A stretch of DNA of 64,000 bases from Dicyema japonicum (taxonomy: Eukaryota > Dicyemida > Rhombozoa > Dicyemidae). The stretch lies in the NCBI GenBank assembly GCA_011109175.1, contig RDEW01000030.1, forward strand, positions 614,094 to 678,093. Direction: 5' to 3'. Shown piece after piece: positions 1 through 11,513 of the stretch. Under the pieces are notes generated by a model. It was given only the letters and a program-made list of their open reading frames with translations. It was not told where the DNA came from and ran no database searches. Both the position numbers and the translations under genes were made by a program. How positions within the stretch are numbered: position 1 is the first letter of the stretch; every line of letters starts with the position of its first letter.

Positions 1-50
1 TTAGTTTGGTTACCCTTGGTTTTTGGAATAAATTTAATTTTTAATTAACA
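1..50 (+). repeat. 3' tail of a SINE-B/LINE-K element
   Basis: The first bases read TTAGTTTGGTTACCCTTGG followed by an A/T tail. The same tail, as TTAGTTAGTTTGGTTACCC or its complement, ends SINE-B copies near 51365 and 63500. The element body lies outside the window. Confidence 0.6.
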
Positions 51-59
51 AAAGAACAG

Positions 60-940
60 TGGATGTACTACCTCACATGCTAAATGTGAGATCGGAGGAG
101 TGCGCATTTTCCGGTCATTGAAACGTAAGGAAATATGACCTGTAATGTCGTCTTGCGGAAGATTTTTTTATTTCGGGTTTGTGAGAATGTCGAAACTGAC
201 CGTGGGATCTCTTTACAAATGGGACTGCGTTTTGTATCGATGTTGATCCCATTCGGAACCTCCAATTTGTTGAAATAAATCATTCCCCATATTCTGGAAA
301 CATCAAACCCTTTTTGCTAGGCTAATCGGAGAGTCTGAAAGTTAGAGATTCCACTAAAGATACGGAATACCTCACCTCATTAATCGATAAAGCCATCAGT
401 ATCAACGACCTTTTTGTGAAAGTGTCGATTGGATGTCCGTTTGGCTTCACTATTTTCAGCGATGGATGAGAAGAGGCCCTCACCATGATGTAATAACTGC
501 CGGCTTACGGACATATAGCTGCTGCTCTCTGCAAGAAGAGATGTCTTTGTTGTGCTGGAGAACATGATCTTGCCAGATGTGAGGGCATACCTGGATCGAA
601 GATTGACTGCATAAACTCTGGTCAACCAAACATTGAGCAAGGTACGGAGGATATCCAATTGCTAAAACAGCTAAACTAATTTTGCGAAACAATTAAACAA
701 AGTCTATCCCAAAGAAGGCCTTGGCAAGTCATGTTCCAACGAAGACCGTGTCACCGGTAACTAACAATCTTGGCCTGCAAAATCAGCTTCGGTTGAAATT
801 ATGCAGAAGTACCAGAGAACTTTAGGAGGCCTGTCATTTAACCTCCCTGAGAGAGTGTCTAACGAGTTGAAAGAGGTAATATCCCGACTGAAGGAGTCAT
901 GTTCAATAGCGAAAGAAAGTAGTGACCCTGGCTATGGAGG
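60..940. other. No gene recognised; divergent repeat near 100-210
   Basis: I see no host exon pattern here. About 100 bases near 110-210 (ATGACC.GTAAT...GGGT.TGTGAGAA) resemble 43265-43335, so both are copies of an unclassified old repeat, possibly a LINE endonuclease region. Confidence 0.4.
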
Positions 941-944
941 GACC

Positions 945-1200
945 AGGCTGGCGAAATGTTTGAATATATGTTTAAGGATGTTTTTTTCGTGTCCAAAATT
1001 GACTCCAGATACAACACGGAGAGTTAAGTTTTCATCAGGACTTTAGGATGATATGGTCCACGTGGGACGATAAAGAAAGTGGTTATTAATGATCCCAAGT
1101 ATTTTTGCAGTTTTTGTCACAGGGAGAACATTTCCAGATATCTTCATTTCAGGTTGAGCGTTAAACAGTCGACGATCAGAAGTAAAACTGTAAAGTAATT
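945..1200 (-). repeat. LINE-J fragment also present near 62395
   Basis: The segment TGAATATATGTTTAAGGATG...CACGTGGGA...ATTTCCAGATA matches 62395-62600 at roughly four bases in five, in the same orientation. The 62.4 kb copy continues into a Jockey-like RT, so this is probably an isolated fragment of LINE-J. Confidence 0.5.
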
Positions 1201-1236
1201 TATTTAATTAAGGTTCCGCTTGTGCCGTATTTTTCT

Positions 1237-1915
1237 TCAGGTTATTATTTCTCCCACAATTCTCTTAACTAACTTCCTCCATACTCCACGGTTACTGGCA
1301 ATTATTCTGAGCATATCCAAATCGTCTCTGTTTTCAGCTTTCATCTTACATTGGTCAGATCCTTTTGTAGAACCTCTGGCAAAGTTATGTGAGGTCTTTC
1401 CAAACTTATCATGTATTGTGATTTTTGATGACTGCGTGTCTCTATGTAGTAGATGAACAGCCTTGAACATCTGCGCTCCGTTTTTGAGCCTTTTTACTTC
1501 TTTAGCCATTTCAACAAGTTTATTTTCCTTTATTTCCTTCGTTTTTTTATTTTATTTTATACAGGGTTTGGTTCCTTTGCCTGGTCCTGACAGGTTTCGA
1601 CCTGCAAACGTAGGTTTTGGATAGTTCTTAAAGCTCGTGGCCATAGTGTCCGTTGAAATGCTTCGGTTTTACTCCAACTGTTGAATGGGCCGCGAACTTT
1701 ATTGCATCGATGGTGTCTTGCCACAGCTCCCCAGGCATTTTTTCTTTATTCCACCGTCTGATCTTTTCTCTCAATGTATTTTGATAGCTTTCCCGAGTTG
1801 GTCCCACCATGCAGAGTTGCTCTACTGCGAACCTCCCTTCAGATATCCTCATGCCAGCCGCTTTGGAAACCCCATATTGGTTGAGCTGGTGACGTGGCTC
1901 TATTGCACACATGTC
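1237..1915 (-). mobile_element. LINE-C fragment (linker plus C-terminus)
   Basis: Minus-strand translation gives an endonuclease-RT linker (residues like EKIRRWNKEKMPGELWQD at 1628-1915), then the C-terminal tail NRDDLDMLRIIASNRGVWRK at 1440-1250. The same tail recurs at 10913-11131 and 53050-53120 (ADDLDNMRALARNRGAWKRM). The whole RT between them is missing, so this is an internally deleted LINE-C remnant. Clade assignment is not attempted. Confidence 0.65.
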
Positions 1916-1938
1916 TTTTTCGTGCTTTTCTTCGGAAT

Positions 1939-2156
1939 CTTTCACTATTAGCTCGTTCAATGTAAGAGGATTAAAATCGGATACTAAAAGAAGAAATTTA
2001 TGCGTGGATCTTGGATCGTACAAGGTAACCGTGGCGTGCTTACAGGAAACGAAAGTAAAAGGCGGACTAGATGAAATCAACAATGATTTCCGCCTGATTC
2101 TGCATCCTTCGAATTGCCCACACTATGGCATGGGATTTGCAAAACAAAAAAACTGA
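1939..2156 (+). mobile_element. LINE APE-endonuclease N-terminal fragment
   Basis: The plus strand encodes FNVRGLKSDTKRRN...ACLQETKVKGGLD. This is the start of an apurinic/apyrimidinic-type endonuclease of a non-LTR retrotransposon, where the QET Glu is catalytic. It stops after about 70 residues. It abuts, in opposite orientation, the LINE-C fragment at 1237-1915, so two insertions meet near 1930. Confidence 0.65.
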
Positions 2157-2979
2157 ACTAACAGATTCTCGGAGCTACAGTGGGACACTAGTAGATAGTG
2201 ATCACAGATTGGTTGTGTCACGTTTTCTTTTCAAACGATATTTTGGGCTTTCTGTTTGTTCAACGAAATTAAAAAATTTCCAAAGCCCACGGTAACACCA
2301 AACTAACTAATCACGTGGTCCCGACACGCTCCAAGAGAGACTTCAGCTTGGCACGCTGTTCCTCCATCGAGCCCTTGCAAGTACGCATCGGCTGTATGAC
2401 TGGTTCCTCTTAGTCGCAACAGCACATCCTCGGTTCTTACGTAGATTGGTTTGATGATGTTTGTTAGCTCCAGAGGCACGTGAAATTATGTTGTTTGTTT
2501 GCCATTTTAGATATATTTTAGAGTATTCCAGAATTCTTAGGTCTTTGTTCTGTGATTTAGTTTTGATAAAAATTTTTCCATCTACTTTTTTTCTCCGGTA
2601 AAATCAGTTTAGAAATCTTCTGTTTCAAAGTGGAAAATTAATCACAAAGATGCGTCTCAGGGGTGTTGCTTCTTTTCATGGCCCATTTTTCTTTTACCAG
2701 AGCTGTGATCTCATAAACGAAAACCGCTAAGCCTCGGGAGTACACCCCCTTGGAATTCATTTTTTAGATCAACTGAAATTATAATTGAATTAAAATATTT
2801 CGGAAAATTTTCATTTCAAATAGGTGTGATCTCGCAATGTTGCACGTGTAGTGTTTGTTGTGTTTGTGAGGGGACTCAAAACATCATAGTCAGTACACCT
2901 CAATCGTTTTTACCATTAGTTCGATCAGTATACATGAGAAGCTTTTAAATCTTGTCTCTGTTTTAAAGGAGTTATACGA
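2157..2979 (-). repeat. LINE-K 3' end near 2262-2470; rest unassigned
   Basis: CCAAACTAACTAATCACGTG followed by CCCGACACGCTCC...TTCCTCCATCG matches the LINE-K 3' end at 3175-3290. Read on the minus strand it ends the coding region shortly before the TAGTTTGG tail. I recognise nothing in 2480-2980. Confidence 0.45.
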
Positions 2980-3140
2980 GTTTCTTGAAGAAGAACGACG
3001 TCCACGTTGTGGGTAGTCAGAAACAGCATGAGTTCATCACGTTTACAAGGAATCTATTTATATTCAGTTGTAGTATATTAAGCCCTTTAGAAGGACCAGG
3101 GTTATATTCCACGTCTCCGAACAGAAATAGTGACTTGAGG
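2980..3140 (-). mobile_element. LINE-J endonuclease N-terminal fragment
   Basis: The complement encodes a GDVEYNPGPSKG-like motif, the typical start of ORF2 endonucleases in Jockey/CR1-type LINEs. A near copy in the same orientation lies at 63262-63400. No full reading frame remains. Confidence 0.5.
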
Positions 3141-3159
3141 GAGTGGCCTACCGCCAAAT

Positions 3160-3464
3160 TATTTTTTATTTATTTAACACCCAAGACCCGGTAAATCCAA
3201 AACTAACTATCACGTGATCCCGATGCGTTCCGCCAAAATCCTCATTCTTTCCCGGTGCTCCTCCCTCGTACCCACACAAGCTCGTACTGGGCGGCTGACT
3301 GTACTTGCAGGGCCACCTTCCCGCATGCTGAAGTTCTGTTTAATGAGGGCCTCCAGAGTAGTCGGTCCGGTTCTGTGTCTCCCACAAGACCATCGCTTTG
3401 TCATTCTGAAAGCCTTCTTTTGAACGCCTTCGATTTTGATAGTATCCAAAGGGATTTTAGCCAA
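3160..3464 (-). mobile_element. LINE-K 3' end (C-terminal codons plus tail)
   Basis: Minus-strand residues TREEHRERMRILAERIGIT precede a stop and then a tail with TAGTTTTGGATTTACCGGG. The same layout ends the LINE-K copies near 2300, 19950 and 32980. It lies about 150 bp upstream of the NOP16-like gene and points away from it. Confidence 0.6.
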
Positions 3465-3619
3465 AGGGATTTTCTTAAAAATCGATGTGGAGATAAAATT
3501 TAATAAAGTTGACAGCTAATTTTATTGGATTTAATTATAAATAAAATTTTAATTATATTTAAAAATCCTTATAAATTTATTTTTTTTAAATAATTACACG
3601 TGATCTATTGATTATTCTT

Positions 3620-3974
3620 ATGGGAATTAAGAAGAGACATAGATTTAATTATGATTTAAAAAGGAAGAAGAAATGGAAGAAGATACAAAAATCGTCGGAG
3701 AAAACCAAGTAATCTCTTATGTCGATTTTAAGATCCCTTGCTTCTGGAACGTAGTCGCAGAAAATTTCGTTGAAAGCATGGATGTAAAATTCGACATCCA
3801 AATCCAGAGTAAGGTTACCCGAAGCTGATCGATCAATGCTCATTAAATTGAAGGATAAATACAAACAAAATTATAAGGTATTTGTGTGACTTCTTTTAGG
3901 CTATGTCACGAGATCCTTTGAACCTGAAACAATATACGAGCAATCAATTGAAAAAGATTTGCCAAAAAATTTAG
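3620..3974 (+). CDS. NOP16: NOP16-like nucleolar protein (frame uncertain)
   Basis: The product resembles NOP16, a nucleolar 60S ribosome-biogenesis factor. Seen: ATG at 3620 opens the basic start GIKKRHRFNYDLKRKKKW, like NOP16's arginine/lysine-rich N-terminus. A middle segment IPCFWNVVAENFVESMD matches the W-D..x..QN position. The C-terminal signature NYKAMSRDPLNLKQYTSNQL matches DYKxMxxDxxNxxQxT, and is completed only when the 22-nt GT-AG intron near 3878-3899 is removed. Candidate 24-nt introns sit near 3712-3735 and 3787-3810. With these, however, the first, middle and last exons are not all in one frame: the middle exon acquires a TAG. Either my boundaries are wrong, there is an indel, or the gene is decaying. 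The protein would be short for the family (about 95 residues). Confidence 0.55.
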
Positions 3975-5075
3975 CTTCTTTTGATTATGAACTCTTATTA
4001 AATATAAATACTTTTCTTTAGAGCCAATTAAGTTAGTTTACATTACAAGGTCTCCATTATGGCCTGTTGTCATTGAGCACGCAATGGGGGGTCACCTCTC
4101 ATGATGGCGACCGTCCAATTAACCTGATAAACTCAGACGTGCTCTGACCAATGACGCCAGACGTCTCAACGGAGATTTGCTGGAAAGCGAACCGGTCCTT
4201 TTATCGAATCTTCAGCCGTGCCTGCTCGGAACCCACTTGCATCGGTGACTTGAAATTCTCATTAGAGAAAGTGTCCGTGCAGTTGACTCCCAGGCAAGAT
4301 ACCTCCCTTGGTTACTTGGTGTGTTTTTTTTAGTAATTAATCGAGTCTTTAGGCTCATTTAAGGGAGTTGATATTCACCTTCGTTTAGTTCGCTCAAGGG
4401 GTGAGCGGTCGCTAACTGCAGACAAATGTCTTTTTTAATTCGAATATATCTTAAAGGGGTTTTTTTCAGTTCTCAGAGTCGGAGTGAGAAATATCCTTTT
4501 CAAGTATCCGCCATTGTGAGAACCCTTCCACTGGGGTAGAGAAGATAGGGATTTTTTGATGCTATTCAGGAATGAGTCTCCTTAGCCACATCAAATGACA
4601 CCTCTAGGAATTGGAGAACTCAAATAGAAGAACAGAATATCTCCACCAGTAGGTAGAGTATGGAATATATGTCACAGCTAACTCGAGTGACAGAACTGAC
4701 CACTTAAGATGAATTGACTGAGATTCGGGGGATATATTGGATACGTGAACTCCTAAAAAAGAACCTTAAGCGAAGTAGACAATCCATGCTATAGAGGAAA
4801 GTTAAACTTCATGGTTCCAACCAATTAACCACTTTGATTAAATTAAACAGTTAATCACAGCTTCGCTAGCATGTAGGAAGCTAGTGACCGAATAGGTAGT
4901 GCGTTTCCAAAACAGGTGACTCACAGAGGTCCTCCACTTTCACGCCGAGTCCAAGTCCGAGTACAAGGAAGACAAGAAATCTCGAACTTTTTTCTATCCA
5001 GTAGATTGTATCCCCATCGGAGATCTGCAAGCTCCATTCTGATGATTCTCAAGAGCAGAGATTCTGAAGAGCTGA
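3975..5075. other. No gene recognised
   Basis: Only short, unconvincing open frames occur in this 1.1 kb. A few stretches resemble decayed LINE sequence but show no motif I can name. Confidence 0.35.
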
Positions 5076-5416
5076 TCTCAGATCTATTAATAATAATAAA
5101 GCCTTTTCACGAGAGCCATAGTATTTATAGCTCCGCATAGGCAGGACACACACTTTATTTAAGTAAAGAACAGTTAATTTTAACTAATCGTAGAACCAAG
5201 GAATGATCTTCACTTCTTTTTTCTTTTTCTTGTGTGAGTGTCCTTTTTAGACAATCCAGTTCCGCAGTGAGTATTCACTGATGACGGCGTCACTCGTCAA
5301 ACCATTTCTGCATCGTAGATGCGTGGAACCTTCCACCAGGTGAACAGCAGCGAGATTCGAACCCGTAGCCTAAGCCACTTAAGCCCGACACCTAACCACT
5401 AAGCTCTCAGATCTAT
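5076..5416 (-). mobile_element. SINE-A copy with 12-bp TSD
   Basis: This is a complete tRNA-derived SINE in reverse orientation. The tRNA-like head (complement of GGTTCGAATCTCGCTGCTG, B-box type) is at the right end, and the TGGCTCTCGTGAAAAGGC tail plus TTA repeats is at the left. TCTCAGATCTAT flanks both sides (5076-5087 and 5405-5416), a perfect target-site duplication. Confidence 0.85.
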
Positions 5417-7917
5417 GCCCAAGATTTTTATTGTTTTAAAAAGTCCGTATGTCACGGGTAGACACGAAGTCGTGTATATTTCAATCCAGGTTCTTCACGG
5501 AAGTGAGAGTTTTTCAGTGTTTTTGGGAAATCATCTTAGATACATTACACCACCCAGGATGAAGTAACACGAATTTGAATTCAGTACTATTCTCTACAGA
5601 ATCTTCGATATCACGTAGAGAAAGGAAACAGGTATATAAGACGAAGGATTAAAAACACATACGATACTTTAATGACAAAATGATCGACTTTAGCTAAATT
5701 CATTTTTTTCTTTATCCCCTGGTGTTAGAAATTTGTTAGATAAAATATTAGTTTCTGATTTAATCATAAAACAACTGTTTCTAGTACGAAGTTTGAGAAG
5801 TTCAGTGACGGTAGCTACGGGGGATATTAAGAAACATTTATAAAGGAGAGTTTCACTCAAACCGACAGGAGCAAATATTTACAGCCAGAATAGCCATCTT
5901 TAACAGCCATATTTTCTCAAAAGAATAATTTTTGACAAAATGAGAGGCCTCAGTGATCCTTTTGTCTCACAAGTATCCACGAAAGTGTTACATGTAGTAT
6001 TCGACTCCTTAATGCACACAATTTCCAGGGCAAAATCTAGAATGAAGCTTACGACTTTACAAAGTCCCAAAAATCTAAAAATTGAAGAAATTTGCATGAT
6101 GATGAAATGAAGAGAAGTATTTAAATTCAATATGAGTGGCATTTATTTATTTGCAAAAATTAAGGACAAATTTTCCTCACAATGACAATGTCAGTACTAC
6201 GGGCTGCTTTTTGTCTTTTTCATGGCATTTTTAAAATCACTGGAGTTTAATTTCCGTAGTTTTTGTTTTATTGCCAAGAAAAACAAGAAAACCTGGTATT
6301 GAGTCGGATTTCTTTTCTTACGTTTTATACTATACAATTTCTATGAACAGGAGAAAATGATATCTTACGTTGACAGACACATTTCAATTACTAAAACAAG
6401 AAGTAGAATGTCCCCCCTTTTTTTTAACTCTTAAAGAGATGGAGATGGATTCTATGCACGTTGATCAAAAAGAATTTGGATTCTAAAATAAATGAACAGT
6501 TTTCAAGAATATTGAGATCCATTCCCAGATTGATGAGCCACGTGTTTACAGAAGGCGTCGAATCTTTGAGAGTAAAATTCCAAAGTAAATATTAGACATA
6601 ATGGTGTTCAAATTTCCTTAGTAGTAGGGAGTGCCTAGAAGGGGATCATAGGGGCAGCCGCTCAGGTAGCACGCTGTAGGAGACAGCAGATCCAAGCCAT
6701 AGAGTTCACGCTATTAAGCTATAATCACTTTTTCTCGATATTTTTTTCATCATAGACAAATCGACTTCTAGCACTGCTGAAAAAAGAAAAGCATTTTCTA
6801 AGCATTGGTTTGAAACGAGTTATAAGGACATCTCAGGTGAGAACTATCGGGACAATTTTGACCTTATTGCTTTATTTCAATAAAAACATTTCTAGTCAAT
6901 TGACTTTTTGACAGAAATCGCTTTACATATTACAAATATGTTGTTTAAAATGTTCTATATATTTTGGCTGTGGGGAAAAATATTTATATATTTACTCCTG
7001 GTCCCGTCGAGTGAAAGAAACCGGTGGCTAACAAGAACGTCACAGCCAAGAAGGTTGCTCCCAGGGATCCAACAGGTGCATTTAGTTCTTTGCATAATTA
7101 GGAGGCGACCCGGACGAAAGAATAGGTGGCCAATCTTCTGGTCTTAAAAAGCCATGGTGGGCAAAGTGGAGAGACGATTGTCCAATTATGTACAGATACA
7201 AACGTAAATTTATGTGATGACCGCAAGGTAGGTACACCAAGTGGACAGGAATTTCCCGCTGTAGGGAAGCTTTGCTTCCATCAATAATTGGGGGAAGACC
7301 TCATAAGCTTGAAAAAGTTTTATAAGGCAAAAGTAGCTTAAAATAAAAAAAGCGGTCAAATTTTAAATTTTATGTAAATAAAAATCGAAATAATTGCATA
7401 AAATTACATTAACTATCACTTTATATTTGCGACCTGTAAATATTCATTTTGTAAAGGAGAGTATTAGAAACTGTATTGTGTACCCATCTTCCTTAGCTCG
7501 AAATATCTGGTCTCTTGTGCTTTCTGAGTTCGTTACTTGACCAATTGATGGTAGGAGGATGAGTCCATTTATTCTTCAAAAACAATGTAGACGCTGTATA
7601 CAATAGAAGTACGTCACCAGCTCACTATGCCGACCAATCGACCATAGGCAATAAAGTAAATAATAATCAAATAATTCAGTTGAACTATCCAGAAAAGTCT
7701 CCCTCTCTAGCCAGCAGCGCTCACGTTCGTGTAGAAATCTGATTTCAAAGACGTCTCAGAAATTCCAGCATCGCAGACGCAAATGATCCAGACCACTAGG
7801 CTATCAAAATTAATAAGAGATAAAATAAAGAAATCAAATAACGAAAAATTAGCCAAGAATTACTGGAAACAAAACAGTACCTAATTAAACATGTCTTTTA
7901 TGTTTTTAATGAAGCGT
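5417..7917. other. No host gene recognised; scattered LINE debris
   Basis: A segment near 5540-5630 (GAAGTAACACGA..., complement of LINE-K sequence at 10300 and 23280) is retrotransposon debris. Near 7655-7720, TTGAACTATCCAGAAAAGTC recalls repeat C. Otherwise I see nothing. Around 6760-6850 a short frame with AEKRKAFSKHWF resembles hAT-type N-termini only weakly. Confidence 0.35.
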
Positions 7918-9245
7918 CTAAGCATGCTTAACTAGTCGGAAGGTTCTACAAAGTAAAATGTAAACCCAGACTTTTTGATTTTTCAAAATATGCTCTATTC
8001 TTGAAAATGATTCATTAACCGGTGGTGATTTAAGTCCCAGAATATTGCACATTAACGGAAAAATATCAACAGATTCAAACGACTGAGCCACAAAATCATC
8101 TTTAAACTCATTTCCGACTGCGATGAAAATAGAATGCAATTGGGATAGGTGCCGATTATAGCCATGCTGGCCAGCTAAACGACTTAAAAACATCTTTACT
8201 TAAATTAGGGAGCAGAAAATTTGTGGTGATAAAATAGGGAAACATAGCGATAGCCACAATTAGAGAAATACGACTGCTTTTCGAAAAGTAGTAATCTTCG
8301 GGGACATCCTTATGCCAGTAAACCTCCAGATTTGGAGTGCGTCTCTTCAATTTGTCATAAACTAACTGCTCTCTGCCTAATATTAGTAAATAGTAGACCT
8401 TCAGTGGGATATATCAGGGCACATGCGGACTGGTAGCATTCGTAACAAGTATAGTCTTTGGGGTCGACAATTCTTTCCAATATTATGACTAAATCAGGAT
8501 CTATCGATGTGCTGGACATCCCATGATCAGCAGTGAGGATCACGTTGAGGTTGATTCCATTCATTTTGGCCTCGTCCATATAGCTTAATATTGTTCCTAT
8601 TCCATAATCAAGTCTCACGACAGCTTCAAACGTTTTTTTGGTGATCCTATAGAGATGTCCGGATTTGTCAGGTTCGTAGTAATACAAAATACCTAGGTTA
8701 ACAAGATCATCGGGACTGAAAATCCACTCAAAAATTCTATCAACTGCCTGATTCAAAATATCCCCATAAAGTCCGTCATAATAGTTATGGGAGTTGAACG
8801 TACAACTGATTGATGAATCGACGTCCACTCCAGGCCACCCATAGCAACCGCTTCTTCCACCTTGATCTTGATTAACAGTCCAAATTGTCTTGGAAAATTT
8901 GTACCAATATTTCCATTCATAATTATTGGAATAGGAGTCGTTTACATTAACGTCATAGAATGATTTGGCAACTATTTGATGAGTCTCCGCGTAATCGTCT
9001 GTCACGATTGAAAAGTGATTTGGGAGTGTTTGTGTGGGGAACACATTTATGGTCCCGGAATCGTTCAAAGTCACCTCCATTTTTATTAGCCTGTCAAAAT
9101 TTGGTGTAGGATAATTAAATTTTTTGCAGAGGTCGAGGTAATCCCATCTGAAGCCATCCAATGATATTAGCAATACAGTATTATTATTTAAGGAATTAGA
9201 ACACCCGATAAGACACACGAACAATAACAACATTGGAAGTTTCAT
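7918..9245 (-). CDS. ENPP-family nucleotide pyrophosphatase/phosphodiesterase
   Basis: This is a type I phosphodiesterase/nucleotide pyrophosphatase, probably secreted or lumenal, hydrolysing phosphodiester or pyrophosphate bonds with two metal ions. Three exons (9245-8399, 8376-8200, 8174-7918) are separated by introns of 22 nt (8377-8398) and 25 nt (8175-8199). The start at 9245 opens a signal peptide (LPMLLLFVCLIGCSNS). Active-site residues are intact: metal Asp in ISLDGFRWD (residue 30), nucleophile Thr in PTQTLPNHF (residue 73), EPDKSGH, TADHGM, and the last His in GQHGYN, created exactly across the second splice. The protein is about 430 residues. It is a bare catalytic domain like ENPP4/5-7, with no somatomedin or nuclease-like domains. 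There is no clear C-terminal membrane segment. Which ENPP subgroup it belongs to is unclear. Confidence 0.92.
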
Positions 9246-9342
9246 ATTTTATTATTATTAAACTTTCAGGTTCGCCGGTAAATAATAAATTTAAACAATT
9301 TAATCAACAAAATCAATAAAATCATAAGACTTTTTAAGTAAA

Positions 9343-9696
9343 ATATTAATTATTAGCCGGGTGGCTTAGTGGTTAGGTGTCGGGCTTAAGTGGCTTAGGC
9401 TACGGGTTCGAATCTCGCTGCTGTTCACCTGGTGGAAGGTTCCACGCATCTACGATGCAGAAATGGTTTGACGAGTGACGCCGTCATCAGTGAATACTCA
9501 CTGCGGAACTGGATTTGTCTAGAAAGGACACTCACACAAGAAAAAGAAAAAGAAGTGAAGATCATTCCTTGGTTCTACGATTAGTTAAAATTAACTGTTC
9601 TTTACTTAAATAAAGTGTGTGTCCTGCCTATGCGGAGCTATAAAATACTATGGCTCTCGTGAAAAGGCTTTATTATTATTATTATATTAATTATTA
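9343..9696 (+). mobile_element. SINE-A copy with 13-bp TSD
   Basis: The head begins GCCGGGTGGCTTAGTGGTTA (A box) and carries GGTTCGAATCT (B box), so it could be transcribed by RNA polymerase III. The tail is TGGCTCTCGTGAAAAGGC then TTA repeats. ATATTAATTATTA flanks it at 9343-9355 and 9684-9696. It lies about 100 bp upstream of the ENPP start codon. Confidence 0.87.
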
Positions 9697-9995
9697 AAAA
9701 AATTTGCTAAATGTCGCAGTGTCATGATAATTCCATGTTCAAATCTCGATGCTGTACATTCAGCTGAAAGTTCCAATCATCTACGATGCTTTGGGTTTAA
9801 CGAGTGACGCCGTCATCAGTGAATACTTTACTTCCGAACCGGATCATCTACAATGACTCACATGCTACAAAAATAAAAAAGAAATGAACATTCCTTGATT
9901 TCCTACAATTAGTATCATAACAGTTCTTTACTCTAATAAAGTGTTTGTCCTGCTTGTGCGAACTATAAGTATTATGGCTCCTGCGAAAAGTTTTG
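9697..9995 (+). repeat. Older diverged SINE-A copy in tandem
   Basis: This copy directly follows the young one in the same orientation. Recognisable blocks are TTCAAATCTCGATGCTGTAC, GAGTGACGCCGTCATCAGTG and TAAAGTGTTTGTCCTGC. About a quarter of positions differ from the neighbouring copy, so it is clearly older. Confidence 0.75.
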
Positions 9996-10119
9996 TTGCT
10001 AATTAATTTGATTAGGAATGTCTTCTCATAAAGTTGGGTTGACCTTTTATTTCATTTTTTCTCTTGTGAATAAACAAAGTGATTGACTCCTGAGACATCG
10101 GATGAAGTTTCGAATGAAG

Positions 10120-10620
10120 AAGCGTTATATCTTCTGGGTTCGAATCTCATCTGGCACAAAGTTCGGGGGAACCTGAACAAGTTCACATAGTGTAGAAACA
10201 AGTGCTCGGAAATTCAACTTAGATGGTTTGAAAGAGAAGATCAGTATTAGATACTTAGACACTAGCGTTAGCAGTTAAGTTATTATTATGTAAGCAAACA
10301 CTGGTGATTAAGCTAAGGTGAAGTAACACGAAACGGTAGGGTTTGGCAACCGACTTTTACACAGAGTCTTCCCAAGAAATTAATCAAACACACAGGTAAT
10401 CCTTGAAGATAAGTCCCAGATACTTTTTTGGGGATTTTGAAACCTCAAATAAGATTTCCAATAGTTTCCGTCAACCCTGCACATACTTCCTTTCAACCAT
10501 AAGGAAACCGGCATACGAGGATTTTTCCGTAAGCTGGCTTCAATGTTAAATTCCGTGTTTTCTCAAATTCTTTGAGAATGGAATCTCTCTTTTGATTCCA
10601 GGAAGTATTGCAGACCGTGG
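10120..10620 (-). mobile_element. tRNA-like fragment and LINE-K segment
   Basis: A B-box-like GGGTTCGAATCTCATC lies at 10137-10155, probably a SINE scrap. From about 10300 to 10620 the sequence is the reverse complement of 22990-23310, which follows the RT region of a LINE-K copy, so this is another LINE-K piece on the minus strand. Confidence 0.55.
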
Positions 10621-10912
10621 AACTTGGGTGTTAAATAAATAAATGACGCGTTCAATCAGGAAGGTCATTGAAAATGTTAAGACTGATATTAGAAAATATT
10701 ATTGCGAATTTATATCAATTCACGAATTTTCTAACAACAGCTTTTTATTGAATCTTTTGTTTAGGAAATATTTCAAACTAACAGGTTTACCATTTTTATT
10801 ACTGTTTCACGGGTGCCACTGTAAAAAAATATTTAATTTTCTCATTCCATCTACCGACTCTAGGATCAACAAAATCACTAATGCGCAGTCGAATTTAATT
10901 TTCCTTAAATTC

Positions 10913-11131
10913 TTAGTTAAGTTTCCCTTGTGCCATATTCCGAATCATCCTCTCCGTCAGCTTCGACCATGATCTTCTGTTGCGCACTAGTTCTCTTAGG
11001 TAGTCCAGGTCGTCTGCCATTTCCATTATAATATCAGATGCTGTCCACACTCTTGTAGCGTAGTGAATCAGGTCCTGATAGACTGCAAATCCGAGACCAT
11101 AATGTCGGCAGGCCTTGAATAAGTTGAACAT
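10913..11131 (-). mobile_element. LINE-C C-terminal fragment
   Basis: Residues ADDLDYLRELVRNRRSWSKL match the C-terminal signature of LINE-C seen at 1237-1509 and 52901-53190. No RT or endonuclease remains attached. Confidence 0.6.
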
Positions 11132-11224
11132 TAAAATTTACAAAACTTGTTTGAGAGTATTGGATATTATTTTACTTTTTCCTAGAATTCCCAAAAGTGT
11201 TGAAAATCTAAGACAAAGAAACTC

Positions 11225-11295
11225 GAATCGGCTCAATGATCCAAAGGGTCACCAAGGACCCACGTGAGAATAGATGGCTTCAAGGTTAGGGTTAA
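11225..11295 (+). repeat. Fragment of the RGNS-tail retroelement
   Basis: GGCTCAATGATCCAAAGGGTC and the bases after it match 18900-18955, where the frame continues into WLREGILIAIVRGNS. Only about 70 bases are kept. Confidence 0.45.
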
Positions 11296-11513
11296 ATTAA
11301 AGTTTCGACCTATTCTATTCTAAGGAGCATTACCTCCTGGTTCCCAGCCATGATATCACAAAGATCATTTTTACCTCATTTCGGACCCAAATATAGAAAA
11401 TTGGCTTATGATTAAAAATCGATTGCGGACAAACAGACTCATTTCACTAATTTATAATAAAAAAGTCATTTTCTGTTTAAAAATCTTAACTAGATTAATA
11501 ATAATGAAACAAT

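Noticed and set aside
5325-5408. tRNA gene from GGTTCGAATC-type B box and A box
   Set aside because: The same head is followed by one 320-bp body in many copies with target-site duplications, so it is a SINE head, not a tRNA gene.
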